From: Chitinophaga rhizophila
GTDB lineage: Bacteria; Bacteroidota; Bacteroidia; Chitinophagales; Chitinophagaceae
NCBI RefSeq assembly: GCF_019492185.1
Contig: NZ_JAICCF010000004.1
Coordinates: 1 to 64,000, forward strand
Reading direction: 5' to 3'
DNA length: 64,000 nt
Part shown: positions 1-7,544 of the stretch, piece by piece
Numbering within the stretch: position 1 is the stretch's first letter
How the letters are laid out: each line of letters begins with the position of its first letter
Position numbers and translations under genes: made by a program
The notes under the pieces: model-generated
The model's input: only the letters and a program-made list of their open reading frames with translations
Databases searched by the model: none
What the model was told of the DNA's origin: nothing

Positions 1-130
1 GTTATTTGTTCATTGGGAACTCCTAGGTAGTAAACCAACGGTTTAGATAACCGGAGCCGTATGAAGGGAGATCTTCACGTACGGTTCTTACAGAATCTCA
101 GGCTGAGATGCCTGGGTTTACTTACTAGTC
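1..130 (+). mobile_element. Group II intron, 3' end only (domains V and VI)
   Basis: Positions 54-87 form a 34-nt hairpin typical of group II intron domain V. The arms are GAGCCGTAT and ACGTACGGTTC, the upper stem is GAAGG/TCTTC, the tetraloop is GAGA (GNRA type), and the 3' side carries the usual CG bulge. A second hairpin at about 93-119 (CTCAGG paired with CCTGGG) fits domain VI, which carries the branch-point A. The intron therefore runs on the + strand and ends near 125-135; the exact splice point cannot be fixed without the 5' part. Domains I-IV and any reverse-transcriptase ORF lie off the left edge. The domain V call is seen directly; intron activity is unknown. Confidence 0.87.
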
Positions 131-153
131 TAAAGGTCTGTTTTACATAGGAA

Positions 154-185
154 TGGCAGTAAGTGAGAAGTATCACTTACTGCCA
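154..185 (-). terminator. Perfect 13-bp hairpin downstream of the OYE gene
   Basis: TGGCAGTAAGTGA (154-166) and TCACTTACTGCCA (173-185) pair perfectly around the loop GAAGTA. The hairpin lies 7 nt past the stop codon of the minus-strand old yellow enzyme gene and is probably its terminator, although no strong T-run follows on either strand. It also lies just 3' of the group II intron. Confidence 0.6.
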
Positions 186-191
186 TACTGT

Positions 192-1313
192 TTATATACC
201 ATATTGTGGCGTCTGCGCAGGTAGTTTCAGGCTGTCTTTGATCAGGCGTTTATCAAATGGTATGAGCGCTTCTCCGCGTGCTATTTTCTGTGGCAGATCA
301 GGATTACTAATGGCCGCTTTCCCGATAGATACCATATCGGCCAGTTCACCCGACAGCATCGACGCAGCTAATGATACATTGTGCATTCCCCCATTGACAA
401 TGACAGGCCGGCCGGTCAGTCTTTTTGCAATACTATTGGAAGAGCGGCCATCAGCATACAATGATTCTCTGCCCCAATTACCACCTTCCGAAGCAATGTG
501 AATATAGTCTGCGTTCAATTCATTGAGTATAGTAAATATGGCAGTCGCCGCCTCAGCGCCATTGGGCCATCGATAAGTAAGATCGTTAACCTTGCTTTCC
601 GACAGCCGGACGCCGACAATAAAATCTGCAGGTACCACGGCTTTTATCTCCTGGTACACTTCCATCAGAAAACGCAGTCTGTTGCGGTCATTACCACCAT
701 AATTATCTGTTCTGGTGTTGGTATGGGGTGTGATAAACTGGTCAATCAGGTAACCATTGGCCGCGTGTATTTCCACACCGTCGAAGCCAGCAAGTACAGC
801 CCGCTGGGCAGTAGCAATGAAACCTGCTTTAGCAGTAGCTAGTGTAGCTTCAGTCATTGCGGTGGGAAGGGGGAAGGCGCCTTTCAGGCCGCCGCGCTCT
901 GTATTGCGTACACCTACCGGCTGCACTGCCGAAGGCGCTATAGTCTGATTTGTATGCTGTACCAATGCTCCACCGTGCATCAACTGTAGAATGATACGGG
1001 CTGTTTGTCCGGAGTTATCACGTCCGTTATGATGTACACTATCCGTAATATGTTTCCAACCCGCCAGTTGTGCATCGTTGACAAGTCCTGGCTGGTCATC
1101 GTCCGTACGACTGAAGTGTATATCCGTATAAGTACCTTCTGTGATAATCATGGCGAAGCCGCCGCGTGCAAAGGCTGCGTAATATGATGCCATTTCAGCG
1201 GTTGGTACACCATCAGCCGTGGCACTTCTGCGGGTCATGGGTGCTACAGCAAAGCGGTTTTTCAGTACCTGCGCGCCTATTTTAAGTGGTCGAAATAATA
1301 AGTCTTGTTCCAT
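192..1313 (-). CDS. Old yellow enzyme family NADH:flavin oxidoreductase
   Basis: A 373-residue TIM-barrel flavoenzyme of the old yellow enzyme family, which uses FMN and NAD(P)H to reduce activated C=C bonds or nitro compounds in the cytoplasm. Family marks visible by eye are the N-terminal LFRPLKIGAQVLKNRFAVAPM strand stretch (residues about 6-26), the substrate-binding pair in EIHAANGYLIDQF (His and Asn), the RTDNYGGNDRNR segment, and the phosphate-binding VNGGMHNVSLAASML near the C-terminus. Length is normal for the family. The physiological substrate cannot be read from sequence. A Crp/Fnr-type regulator lies 97 bp upstream in the same direction and could control it, which is inference from position only. 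Confidence 0.93.
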   Translation of the reverse strand: MEQDLLFRPLKIGAQVLKNRFAVAPMTRRSATADGVPTAEMASYYAAFARGGFAMIITEGTYTDIHFSRTDDDQPGLVNDAQLAGWKHITDSVHHNGRDNSGQTARIILQLMHGGALVQHTNQTIAPSAVQPVGVRNTERGGLKGAFPLPTAMTEATLATAKAGFIATAQRAVLAGFDGVEIHAANGYLIDQFITPHTNTRTDNYGGNDRNRLRFLMEVYQEIKAVVPADFIVGVRLSESKVNDLTYRWPNGAEAATAIFTILNELNADYIHIASEGGNWGRESLYADGRSSNSIAKRLTGRPVIVNGGMHNVSLAASMLSGELADMVSIGKAAISNPDLPQKIARGEALIPFDKRLIKDSLKLPAQTPQYGI

Positions 1314-1410
1314 ATAAAGAATGTTTTCTTGACTGGAACAAAGTTCATATACAGGAGGGCATTCGGACGTATAACTAATTTAATTTTGGTACTTAAACTT
1401 CTTTTATTAC

Positions 1411-2013
1411 TTACTTTTTGTAAGCTTTTCTGATCTGACTGAGGAAGACAGGCGTTATCCCCAGAAAGGAAGCAATATGTTTCTGCGGTAGTCTTTGCTC
1501 AAGAGTAGGATATTTATTGATAAGCGCTTCATAACGTTGCGCACCGGTCATAGAGATAGCATTCAGAATACGTTGATCCTGCGATATCAGTGCCTGTTGA
1601 TTAAGTATCCGCCAGAATCTTTCAAATGGAGGCGCTTCATCAAATAGTGTTTCAAGTCCTGCTTTGTCAATCTGAAGTACGGTGCAAGGTTCCAGTGCTA
1701 CAATATTGATACTCGAAGGAATTTGCGGTATGAAGCTGGAAGAGTCTGATATCCACCAGTCTTCCATAGCGAAATGTAAAGTATGGTCATTCGCATCATC
1801 ATCAACATAAAACGACCGTAGGAAACCATTGCAAACGTAACTTTCATATCTACAGACCTCTCCCTGTTGCAGCAGATATTGCCTGGGCAGTAATCTCCGT
1901 AAGGTCAGTAAACCGGTAAACCGCTCCTGCTGTTCTGCCGTAAGATTGATCCGTTGCTGTACATGACGAATAATCTGCTGATGTAGTGCTGATAGTGATC
2001 CGGGTACGGTCAT
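1411..2013 (-). CDS. Crp/Fnr family transcriptional regulator
   Basis: A 200-residue one-component regulator. Residues about 25-120 form the cyclic-nucleotide-binding-like beta roll (LPRQYLLQQGEVCRYESYV then GFLRSFYVDD), followed by a long dimer helix and a short C-terminal helix-turn-helix (LPQKHIASFLGITPVFLSQIRK). The cNMP-binding Arg/Glu signature of true CRP is absent and there is no Fnr cysteine cluster, so the effector is unknown. Bacteroidota encode many such proteins. It sits upstream of and co-directional with the old yellow enzyme gene; a CAAAAATA element at 2030-2037 (TATTTTTG on the minus strand) is a fitting -7 promoter 17 nt before the start codon. Confidence 0.9.
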   Translation of the reverse strand: MTVPGSLSALHQQIIRHVQQRINLTAEQQERFTGLLTLRRLLPRQYLLQQGEVCRYESYVCNGFLRSFYVDDDANDHTLHFAMEDWWISDSSSFIPQIPSSINIVALEPCTVLQIDKAGLETLFDEAPPFERFWRILNQQALISQDQRILNAISMTGAQRYEALINKYPTLEQRLPQKHIASFLGITPVFLSQIRKAYKK

Positions 2014-2029
2014 ATAAATAGCTTTATAC

Positions 2030-2037
2030 CAAAAATA
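2030..2037 (-). promoter_or_regulatory. Bacteroidota -7 promoter element for the Crp-like gene
   Basis: Minus-strand TATTTTTG matches the Bacteroidota sigma-A -7 consensus TAnnTTTG and ends 17 nt before the ATG at 2013. Transcription would start about 10 nt before the ATG. Confidence 0.55.
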
Positions 2038-2160
2038 GAAAAACGTCGTCTTCTAATCTCAAGACTCTTAACATCTTAACACCCTGTTAGTAACTCTCTA
2101 CGCCTTTTAATTGCTTTTGTCAAACAGATTTTTAACATTTGCGAAAAAAATTTAAGGGAC

Positions 2161-3096
2161 ATGTCAGTGAATCTTGAAGTGGTGCGGGAGGTTAGTGAAT
2201 TTAACAATTATTACAATAGCCTGGCGGAGTTATTAAATAGGCACTTGGCAGACAACAACCTTTCTTTATCTGCACTTCGGGTATTAAGAAAGTTAAAGGA
2301 GGAAGAGGACCAGTGTACTGCTGGGAAACTGATTGCCAACCTGGGTATAGACGGTGGTTACCTCAGCCGCATCCTGAAGTCCTTTGAATCAAATCAGCTG
2401 ATTTCCAAGCGTAAATCCAACCTGGATGGCCGTACCTGGTATCTCCAATTAACGTCTAAAGGATCCAGACTACTGGAAACGCTGGAAGAGGGGTCCGCTA
2501 CACAGATCACTAAACTGTTGGAACCTGTTCCCGCAGAACAGCAGTTGGCACTGGCCGGCGCTATGAAAACAGTGCGTCACATTCTCTCTGATGACGCCCG
2601 GATTTCGCCTGAGGATATCACTTACAGACGCGACCTGCAACCAGGAGACGCCGGATTCATCATGCACATGCATGGTTCCCTGTATGCAAAAGAAGCAGGT
2701 TATAACCTGGAATTTGAAACACATACCTGCAAGACTTTTTACGAGTTCCTGGAAGCCTATAACTCTTCCAAAGACCAGGTATTCCTCGCAATGCATGGTA
2801 ATCAGATCATTGGGTCAATTGCAGTACTAGGTCATTCCCGCTATGCTACTCAGTTGCGTTGGTTCCTGGTACATCCCGACTATAGAGGTATCGGTATCGG
2901 ACAAAAACTGCTTACTGAAGCAATCAATGCTGCAAAAGAAAAGCTATTTCAGAAGATCTATCTCATTACAACCAGTCAGCAGGTAGCAGCTACTTCATTG
3001 TTTAAAAAGAACGGCTTCCGGAAATCAGGGGAGAAACACATGCCAATGTGGGGCTTACAGCTGACAGAAGAACGTTATGAGATCGACCTGGTCTAG
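2161..3096 (+). CDS. MarR-type regulator fused to GNAT N-acetyltransferase
   Basis: A 311-residue two-domain protein. Residues about 1-140 are a MarR winged helix (LSLSALRVLRKLKEEE, then the recognition region GIDGGYLSRILKSFESNQLI and the wing around RKSNLDGRTWYLQLT). Residues about 150-311 are a GNAT acetyltransferase, with the acetyl-CoA loop in LVHPDYRGIGIGQKLLTEAI. Such fusions are a known family annotated as bifunctional HTH/GNAT proteins; the acetylation target is unknown. It is transcribed divergently from the Crp-like gene and seems monocistronic. The start at 2161 gives the intact MarR N-terminus. Confidence 0.92.
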   Translation: MSVNLEVVREVSEFNNYYNSLAELLNRHLADNNLSLSALRVLRKLKEEEDQCTAGKLIANLGIDGGYLSRILKSFESNQLISKRKSNLDGRTWYLQLTSKGSRLLETLEEGSATQITKLLEPVPAEQQLALAGAMKTVRHILSDDARISPEDITYRRDLQPGDAGFIMHMHGSLYAKEAGYNLEFETHTCKTFYEFLEAYNSSKDQVFLAMHGNQIIGSIAVLGHSRYATQLRWFLVHPDYRGIGIGQKLLTEAINAAKEKLFQKIYLITTSQQVAATSLFKKNGFRKSGEKHMPMWGLQLTEERYEIDLV

Positions 3097-3420
3097 GAAA
3101 CGAGACATTTCTTGTTAACCCCCTTGCTTTATTTAAAATATTTGGATATTTTTATTTCGCTGTAGTTTTATCCAGGGTAGAATGTAGTTATCATACATAA
3201 AACCCTTGACAATGAAGTACCCATTTCTTCATTATTTCCCTTCCATTTACATATCATTGATTCGCCAGCCCAAGGGTATTGGCCACAACTTTGCATTCGC
3301 TGATCCGATCATCAGCCCGCAGTTCCGTATTCGCTCCATTCCACGGGAGCAGAAAACAAGTCCGCACACGTCCGGCAGTTTAATTATTCATTTATACTGA
3401 TCCTTCAAAACCATTTCAAC
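3097..3420 (+). other. Intergenic region upstream of GH76, possible promoter only
   Basis: No convincing gene lies in these 324 bp; a 64-codon frame at 3206-3400 shows no family features. TTTG at 3141-3144 and TAGTTTTA at 3163-3170, 18 nt apart, resemble a near-consensus Bacteroidota promoter (last G replaced by A), which would give the GH76 mRNA a leader of about 245 nt. Confidence 0.4.
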
Positions 3421-5259
3421 ATGAGATCACTTCTACAAGTGGCCGTACTGCTGCTGTGTATGCAGTTCAGTTCATTCGGCCAGCTCGCAAATTTCAATTC
3501 CACGGCAGAGGCCCTGCAAACAAGTATGTACAATACTTTCGGAGTACCTAATGAGAATTACTGGTGGTGTTCCCATGGTGTACATGCATTACTGGACGGC
3601 TATACGCGTACCCGTTCCGAGACTTACAAAACCCGTATGAAAGCCCTATTGCTAGGTACTAAAGCCTTTAACGGCAACACTTACATTAACTACTTTTATG
3701 ATGACATGGAGTGGATGGGCATTGCAACATTGCGTGCCTGGCATGAAACCGGCGATGTAGAGTATTACAATGTCGCTACCCAGTTATGGACTGACATCAA
3801 AGGTGGCTACACCAATGGTGCTATTGACTGGAATAAAGGCTGTGCAGGTTGTAAGAACTCCTGCTCTAATGCGCCAGCTATCATCCTTGGTGCAAGAATA
3901 TACCAGGTCAATGGATCCGCTGCCGACCTGCAGCTGATCAAAGACATCTTTACCTTTATGAAAAACAATCTTGTTGATCCTTCAACAGGTGCAGTATGGG
4001 ACGCTATCAACCTGAATACGGGCGTAACTAACAAAGACTGGATCTTTTCCTACAATGTAGGCACTTTTATAGGCGCAGGATGGGAGTTGTATAAAATAAC
4101 CGGCGATACCTATTACCTGAATGAAGCCGTTAAGACAGCCAATTATGCACTCAGCCGCAATTCCAATGGAATGCTGTTTGCCAATGAGACAGGCGGTGGT
4201 GACGGCGGACTGTTCAAAGGTATCCTCATTCGTTATCTTTCAGAACTGGCAAGAGAGGGAAATATCCCAGCTACTACCAGAGCGGCTTATAATGAAGCTA
4301 TCCGTTTTAACGCGCAGACACTGAAGACAAACGGTATAAACCCCTCTACAAATCTGGTCGGTACTATCTGGTCACAACAGCCTTCAGGTAGTACAGACTA
4401 TGCCACACAGCTGAGTGGGGTGATGCTCATAGAGGCAGCAGCCCTGCTGGACCAGTCTTTCTTTTATAAGGATATCAACTATGGTGGTAGTTACCGTGGT
4501 TTAGGCGTAGGTAGCTACAATACTGCTGCATTAATAGCCCGAGGTATCAATAACAACGATGTAACCGGTTATGCTATTCCAGCTGGTTTCCAGGCTACGT
4601 TATATAAGAACGATAACTTCACTGGCGACAACATTACCGTGAGCGGTAACAGTGCCTGGATTGGAGGAGCCTGGAATGATAGCGTCTCCTCTATTATCGT
4701 TCGGTACACAACGGGAGCTTCACTTTTTAAGGATTGCAACTATACAGGTGCAGTGGTAAGTCTGCCGGCAGGTAACTACACGCTTGCACAGCTACAGTCC
4801 CGGGGCGTCTTGAATGAAGACCTCTCTTCGCTGAGGGTCAGCAGTGGTTATCAGGTAATTCTGTATGAAAACGATAATTTCTCAGGCACCTCGGTTACTG
4901 TGAATAGTGATAACAGCTGTCTGGTAGCCCAGAATTTCAATGATAAAACAACCTCTCTGCGGATTATAGCTACCGGTGCTGCGCCGGCGGCTGTTACAAC
5001 GGCAATGACCACAGCGAAAAGCAACAGTCTGCTAACCGGCGTAACACTTTACCCTAACCCCGCTGGTAACACGTTGTATTTCAAGGCAGGTGTTAACCTT
5101 ACTGGTGCAGATGTGGCCATTGTTGATATGTCCGGAAGGGTAGTCCTGCGTAACAGGCTGACTACTAATAATCTGAATGTTTCTAGTCTTGCCAGCGGCG
5201 TTTATTGGATAACGATAGTGAAAGAAGGTAAAAAAAGTACTATTTCTTTTGTGAAATAA
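3421..5259 (+). CDS. Secreted GH76 alpha-mannanase with beta/gamma-crystallin domains and T9SS tail
   Basis: A 612-residue exported enzyme. Residues 1-20 are a signal peptide (LLQVAVLLLCMQFSSFGQ). Residues about 25-345 match GH76 endo-alpha-1,6-mannanases, with the paired catalytic aspartates in FYDDMEWMG (about residues 101-108) and the WNKGCAGCKNSCSN segment. Residues about 350-520 hold beta/gamma-crystallin-like repeats (ATLYKNDNFTGDNITV, VILYENDNFSGTSVTV). These carry (N/D)(N/D)xx(S/T)S calcium-type motifs: NDSVSS, NDKTTS and the variant NEDLSS. The last 75 or so residues are a T9SS type A sorting domain (LYPNPAGNTLYF ending in ISFVK). It probably cuts fungal or yeast mannan outside the cell; the crystallin part may aid stability or binding. 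No SusCD pair adjoins it. Confidence 0.9.
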   Translation: MRSLLQVAVLLLCMQFSSFGQLANFNSTAEALQTSMYNTFGVPNENYWWCSHGVHALLDGYTRTRSETYKTRMKALLLGTKAFNGNTYINYFYDDMEWMGIATLRAWHETGDVEYYNVATQLWTDIKGGYTNGAIDWNKGCAGCKNSCSNAPAIILGARIYQVNGSAADLQLIKDIFTFMKNNLVDPSTGAVWDAINLNTGVTNKDWIFSYNVGTFIGAGWELYKITGDTYYLNEAVKTANYALSRNSNGMLFANETGGGDGGLFKGILIRYLSELAREGNIPATTRAAYNEAIRFNAQTLKTNGINPSTNLVGTIWSQQPSGSTDYATQLSGVMLIEAAALLDQSFFYKDINYGGSYRGLGVGSYNTAALIARGINNNDVTGYAIPAGFQATLYKNDNFTGDNITVSGNSAWIGGAWNDSVSSIIVRYTTGASLFKDCNYTGAVVSLPAGNYTLAQLQSRGVLNEDLSSLRVSSGYQVILYENDNFSGTSVTVNSDNSCLVAQNFNDKTTSLRIIATGAAPAAVTTAMTTAKSNSLLTGVTLYPNPAGNTLYFKAGVNLTGADVAIVDMSGRVVLRNRLTTNNLNVSSLASGVYWITIVKEGKKSTISFVK

Positions 5260-5288
5260 GTGCCTGTAAAAGAATTATCTATCATCAG

Positions 5289-5320
5289 AAGGCCGGAATG
5301 CTGCGCGCATTACCGGCCTT
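5289..5320 (+). terminator. Hairpin after the GH76 gene
   Basis: AAGGCCGG (5289-5296) pairs with CCGGCCTT (5313-5320), continuing inward as AATG/CATT past a single bulged A. It lies 29 nt after the GH76 stop codon. No long T-run follows, as is common in this genome. Confidence 0.6.
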
Positions 5321-5481
5321 CGGCTTGTATAATCCAACCGGATTGATGTATATTTGAGGCCATAAAACCTCAAAGGGACTGTTCGTGAATGTAAAGTGTA
5401 GACATGTTTTTTAATGTTCCCCCAGGAATGATATTATACACTCTAAGAGACTGGATTTCATTTTAATATATTAGTTACTGT

Positions 5482-6627
5482 ATGCCGAAAGTTGCCGCAA
5501 AGAGCATTTATTTGTATTCTTTCAATATTGTCATTTTCCTTTTGTTGATTCCTGTGTTCACACGAGACACAAGAAACAATCATCCACTGCGTCCAAGAAG
5601 ATCTGCCGTCAGTTACAATCACTTACAACAGGATACTATCCTGCCACAGGTACCTGTTGTAGATACCTTGCCCGACACCATCAGTTTTTCTATTGTAGGA
5701 GATCTTATGGTCGGCTCTTCCTACCCGGCAGTGTCTTTCTTACCAAAGGAGGAAGAAGGTAATATCCTGCAATATGCAATGCCGGTTTTACTACAAACAG
5801 ATCTCAGGATCGGTAACCTGGAAAGTGCCGTTTCAGACAGCGCCAAGGTGTTCAAAAACTGTGGTACGTCTCAGTGCTACGCGTTCCGTACACCCTACAA
5901 ACAGGCCATGTGGTACAAAGAGGCAGGATTTGAATACCTCAACCTGGCTAACAACCACTCTTTTGATTTTGGCATGAAGGGGGTGAAACATACCATAGGT
6001 TTTCTTGATAGCGTCAATATTAAAACCAGCGGTGTACCCCAGCGCCGGTTCGACACCTTGACTGTTCGGGGTACTACCATCGGATTCGTGTCTTTCGCTC
6101 CTCATAGTAATTGCCTGGATCTGAATAACGATACCCTCATACAGGCGACCATAGCAGAGGTACGTCCGCTTTGTGACCTGCTTGTTGTGTTCTTCCACGG
6201 TGGAGGCGAAGGCGCTTCCCGTATACATACGCCTAAAGGCAGGGAGTTCTTTTTAGGACAGAACAGAGGAGATGTAAGGCATTTTGCTCATATGTGCATT
6301 CGGGAGGGGGCAGACCTAGTAGTAGGTTCCGGCCCTCATGTGGTAAGAGGAATGGAGGTATATAAAGGTAAGCTAGTGGCTTACAGTTTGGGAAATTTTG
6401 CAACTTATCATCAATTCAATCTAAAATATCCCAATAATATTGCACCTTTGCTGCGGTTAAAAATCACCAGTCAGGGAAACCTGGTCGAGCATAAAGTGTT
6501 TTCCTACCTTCAGGAGGGGGAAGGGATACCTAAACCGGATACAACGTTGAAAGCTTTCAAAATGATCCGTTCTTTATCAATAGAGGATTTTGGATTCTCT
6601 GGGGTAGAAGCGGGGACCTTTGACTAA
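5482..6627 (+). CDS. CapA family metallophosphoesterase-like protein
   Basis: A 381-residue protein of the CapA/PGA_cap family, calcineurin-like metallophosphoesterase folds linked to poly-gamma-glutamate capsule in Bacillus but of unproven role in most bacteria. An N-terminal hydrophobic helix (residues about 8-25) suggests membrane anchoring with the domain outside. Metal-site motifs in order are SIVGDLMVG (about 73), RIGNLESAVSD (about 112), LNLANNHSFDFG (about 155), VVFFHGGGE (about 235) and LVVGSGPHVVRGMEVYKG (about 283), then LVAYSLGNF. All key blocks are present. The next gene, an NlpC/P60 peptidase, starts 12 nt downstream, so the pair is probably one transcript acting on the cell surface. 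Confidence 0.88.
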   Translation: MPKVAAKSIYLYSFNIVIFLLLIPVFTRDTRNNHPLRPRRSAVSYNHLQQDTILPQVPVVDTLPDTISFSIVGDLMVGSSYPAVSFLPKEEEGNILQYAMPVLLQTDLRIGNLESAVSDSAKVFKNCGTSQCYAFRTPYKQAMWYKEAGFEYLNLANNHSFDFGMKGVKHTIGFLDSVNIKTSGVPQRRFDTLTVRGTTIGFVSFAPHSNCLDLNNDTLIQATIAEVRPLCDLLVVFFHGGGEGASRIHTPKGREFFLGQNRGDVRHFAHMCIREGADLVVGSGPHVVRGMEVYKGKLVAYSLGNFATYHQFNLKYPNNIAPLLRLKITSQGNLVEHKVFSYLQEGEGIPKPDTTLKAFKMIRSLSIEDFGFSGVEAGTFD

Positions 6628-6639
6628 AACCATGTTACT

Positions 6640-7341
6640 GTGAAGAAGTTATTGCCGATAATCATATCTGTTGCCAGCATTACAACCGTTGCGGCACAAG
6701 TAAAAAAGAAACCAGTTAAACACGCGCCTGCGAAAAAGCATACTACTGCTTACCATAAAAAAGCGACTACCCATAAGACAAAGGTAGTGGCTCCTAAAAA
6801 GGTGGTTACGCCACCCCCGATGCCAGACAGTTTGTACTTTCCAAACTCTGAAATCACACTCAATACCTACGATACCTCCGGTCTCAGAAGCAATATCAAA
6901 CAGCTACTGGCTGTTCTGGAATCGGAGCTGGGCAAACCTTACGTACGTGGCGCTATCGGGCCAATGGGCTTTGACTGCAGCGGGTTGATCAAATTCGGGT
7001 TCTCTTTCATAGGAATGACCCTGCCCCGTACAGCTGCCGATATGAGTACCATCGGTAACCTCATTACGGCCTCCGACTGGAGCCCCGGCGACCTGCTGTT
7101 TTTCACAGGCCGTAATAATAAGTCGAAGATCAAAAGGATTGCACATGTGGGCTGCGTCTACAAGGTAGACAACGGCAAGGTATTGATGATTCATTCCAGT
7201 AACCAGGGCGTTAATATCGTAGATGTCACTAATAGTGAGTACTACAAGAAACGCCTGATCGCCGCTAAACGGGTGATCGAGGTGGATTCTACTAACACAG
7301 TCATCCCCATGTCCAAAGAGGGCATCATTACCGACTTCTAG
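6640..7341 (+). CDS. NlpC/P60 (C40) peptidoglycan peptidase
   Basis: A 233-residue exported cysteine peptidase. The start is a GTG, because the nearby ATG at 6632 runs into a stop after three codons. Residues 1-19 are a signal peptide (LLPIIISVASITTVAAQ). Residues about 20-65 are a Lys/Ala/His-rich low-complexity linker. The NlpC/P60 domain from about 85 has the catalytic Cys in MGFDCSGLIKFG, the His in RIAHVGCVY and the third polar residue in MIHSSNQG. It should cleave D-Glu-diaminopimelate links in peptide stems. It follows the CapA gene by 12 nt and is closed by a hairpin at 7403-7435. Confidence 0.9.
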   Translation: MKKLLPIIISVASITTVAAQVKKKPVKHAPAKKHTTAYHKKATTHKTKVVAPKKVVTPPPMPDSLYFPNSEITLNTYDTSGLRSNIKQLLAVLESELGKPYVRGAIGPMGFDCSGLIKFGFSFIGMTLPRTAADMSTIGNLITASDWSPGDLLFFTGRNNKSKIKRIAHVGCVYKVDNGKVLMIHSSNQGVNIVDVTNSEYYKKRLIAAKRVIEVDSTNTVIPMSKEGIITDF

Positions 7342-7402
7342 GTTTTCTTCTACTATGCTATCTTACTAAAGGTCATAGCCATGACCAGTAACTTAATATT
7401 GC

Positions 7403-7435
7403 CTCGCCGGATCTGTATATACCAGGTCCGGCGAG
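7403..7435 (+). terminator. Perfect 9-bp hairpin after the NlpC/P60 gene
   Basis: CTCGCCGGA (7403-7411) pairs exactly with TCCGGCGAG (7427-7435) around a 15-nt loop. It lies 61 nt after the stop codon, with only a weak T-rich tail. Confidence 0.5.
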
Positions 7436-7544
7436 TGTGCTTTATCCGCCTGTTAGCAAAAAATCATCCCACTGTGATATTACAGACTGTTTTTCCTTAT
7501 TTTTAGTTGTGGCCATTAAAAAGCCCCGAACCAAAAACAATCAT

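Noticed and set aside
3206..3400. 64-codon frame before the GH76 gene
   Set aside because: No domain, no signal peptide and no fitting promoter next to it; probably part of the leader.
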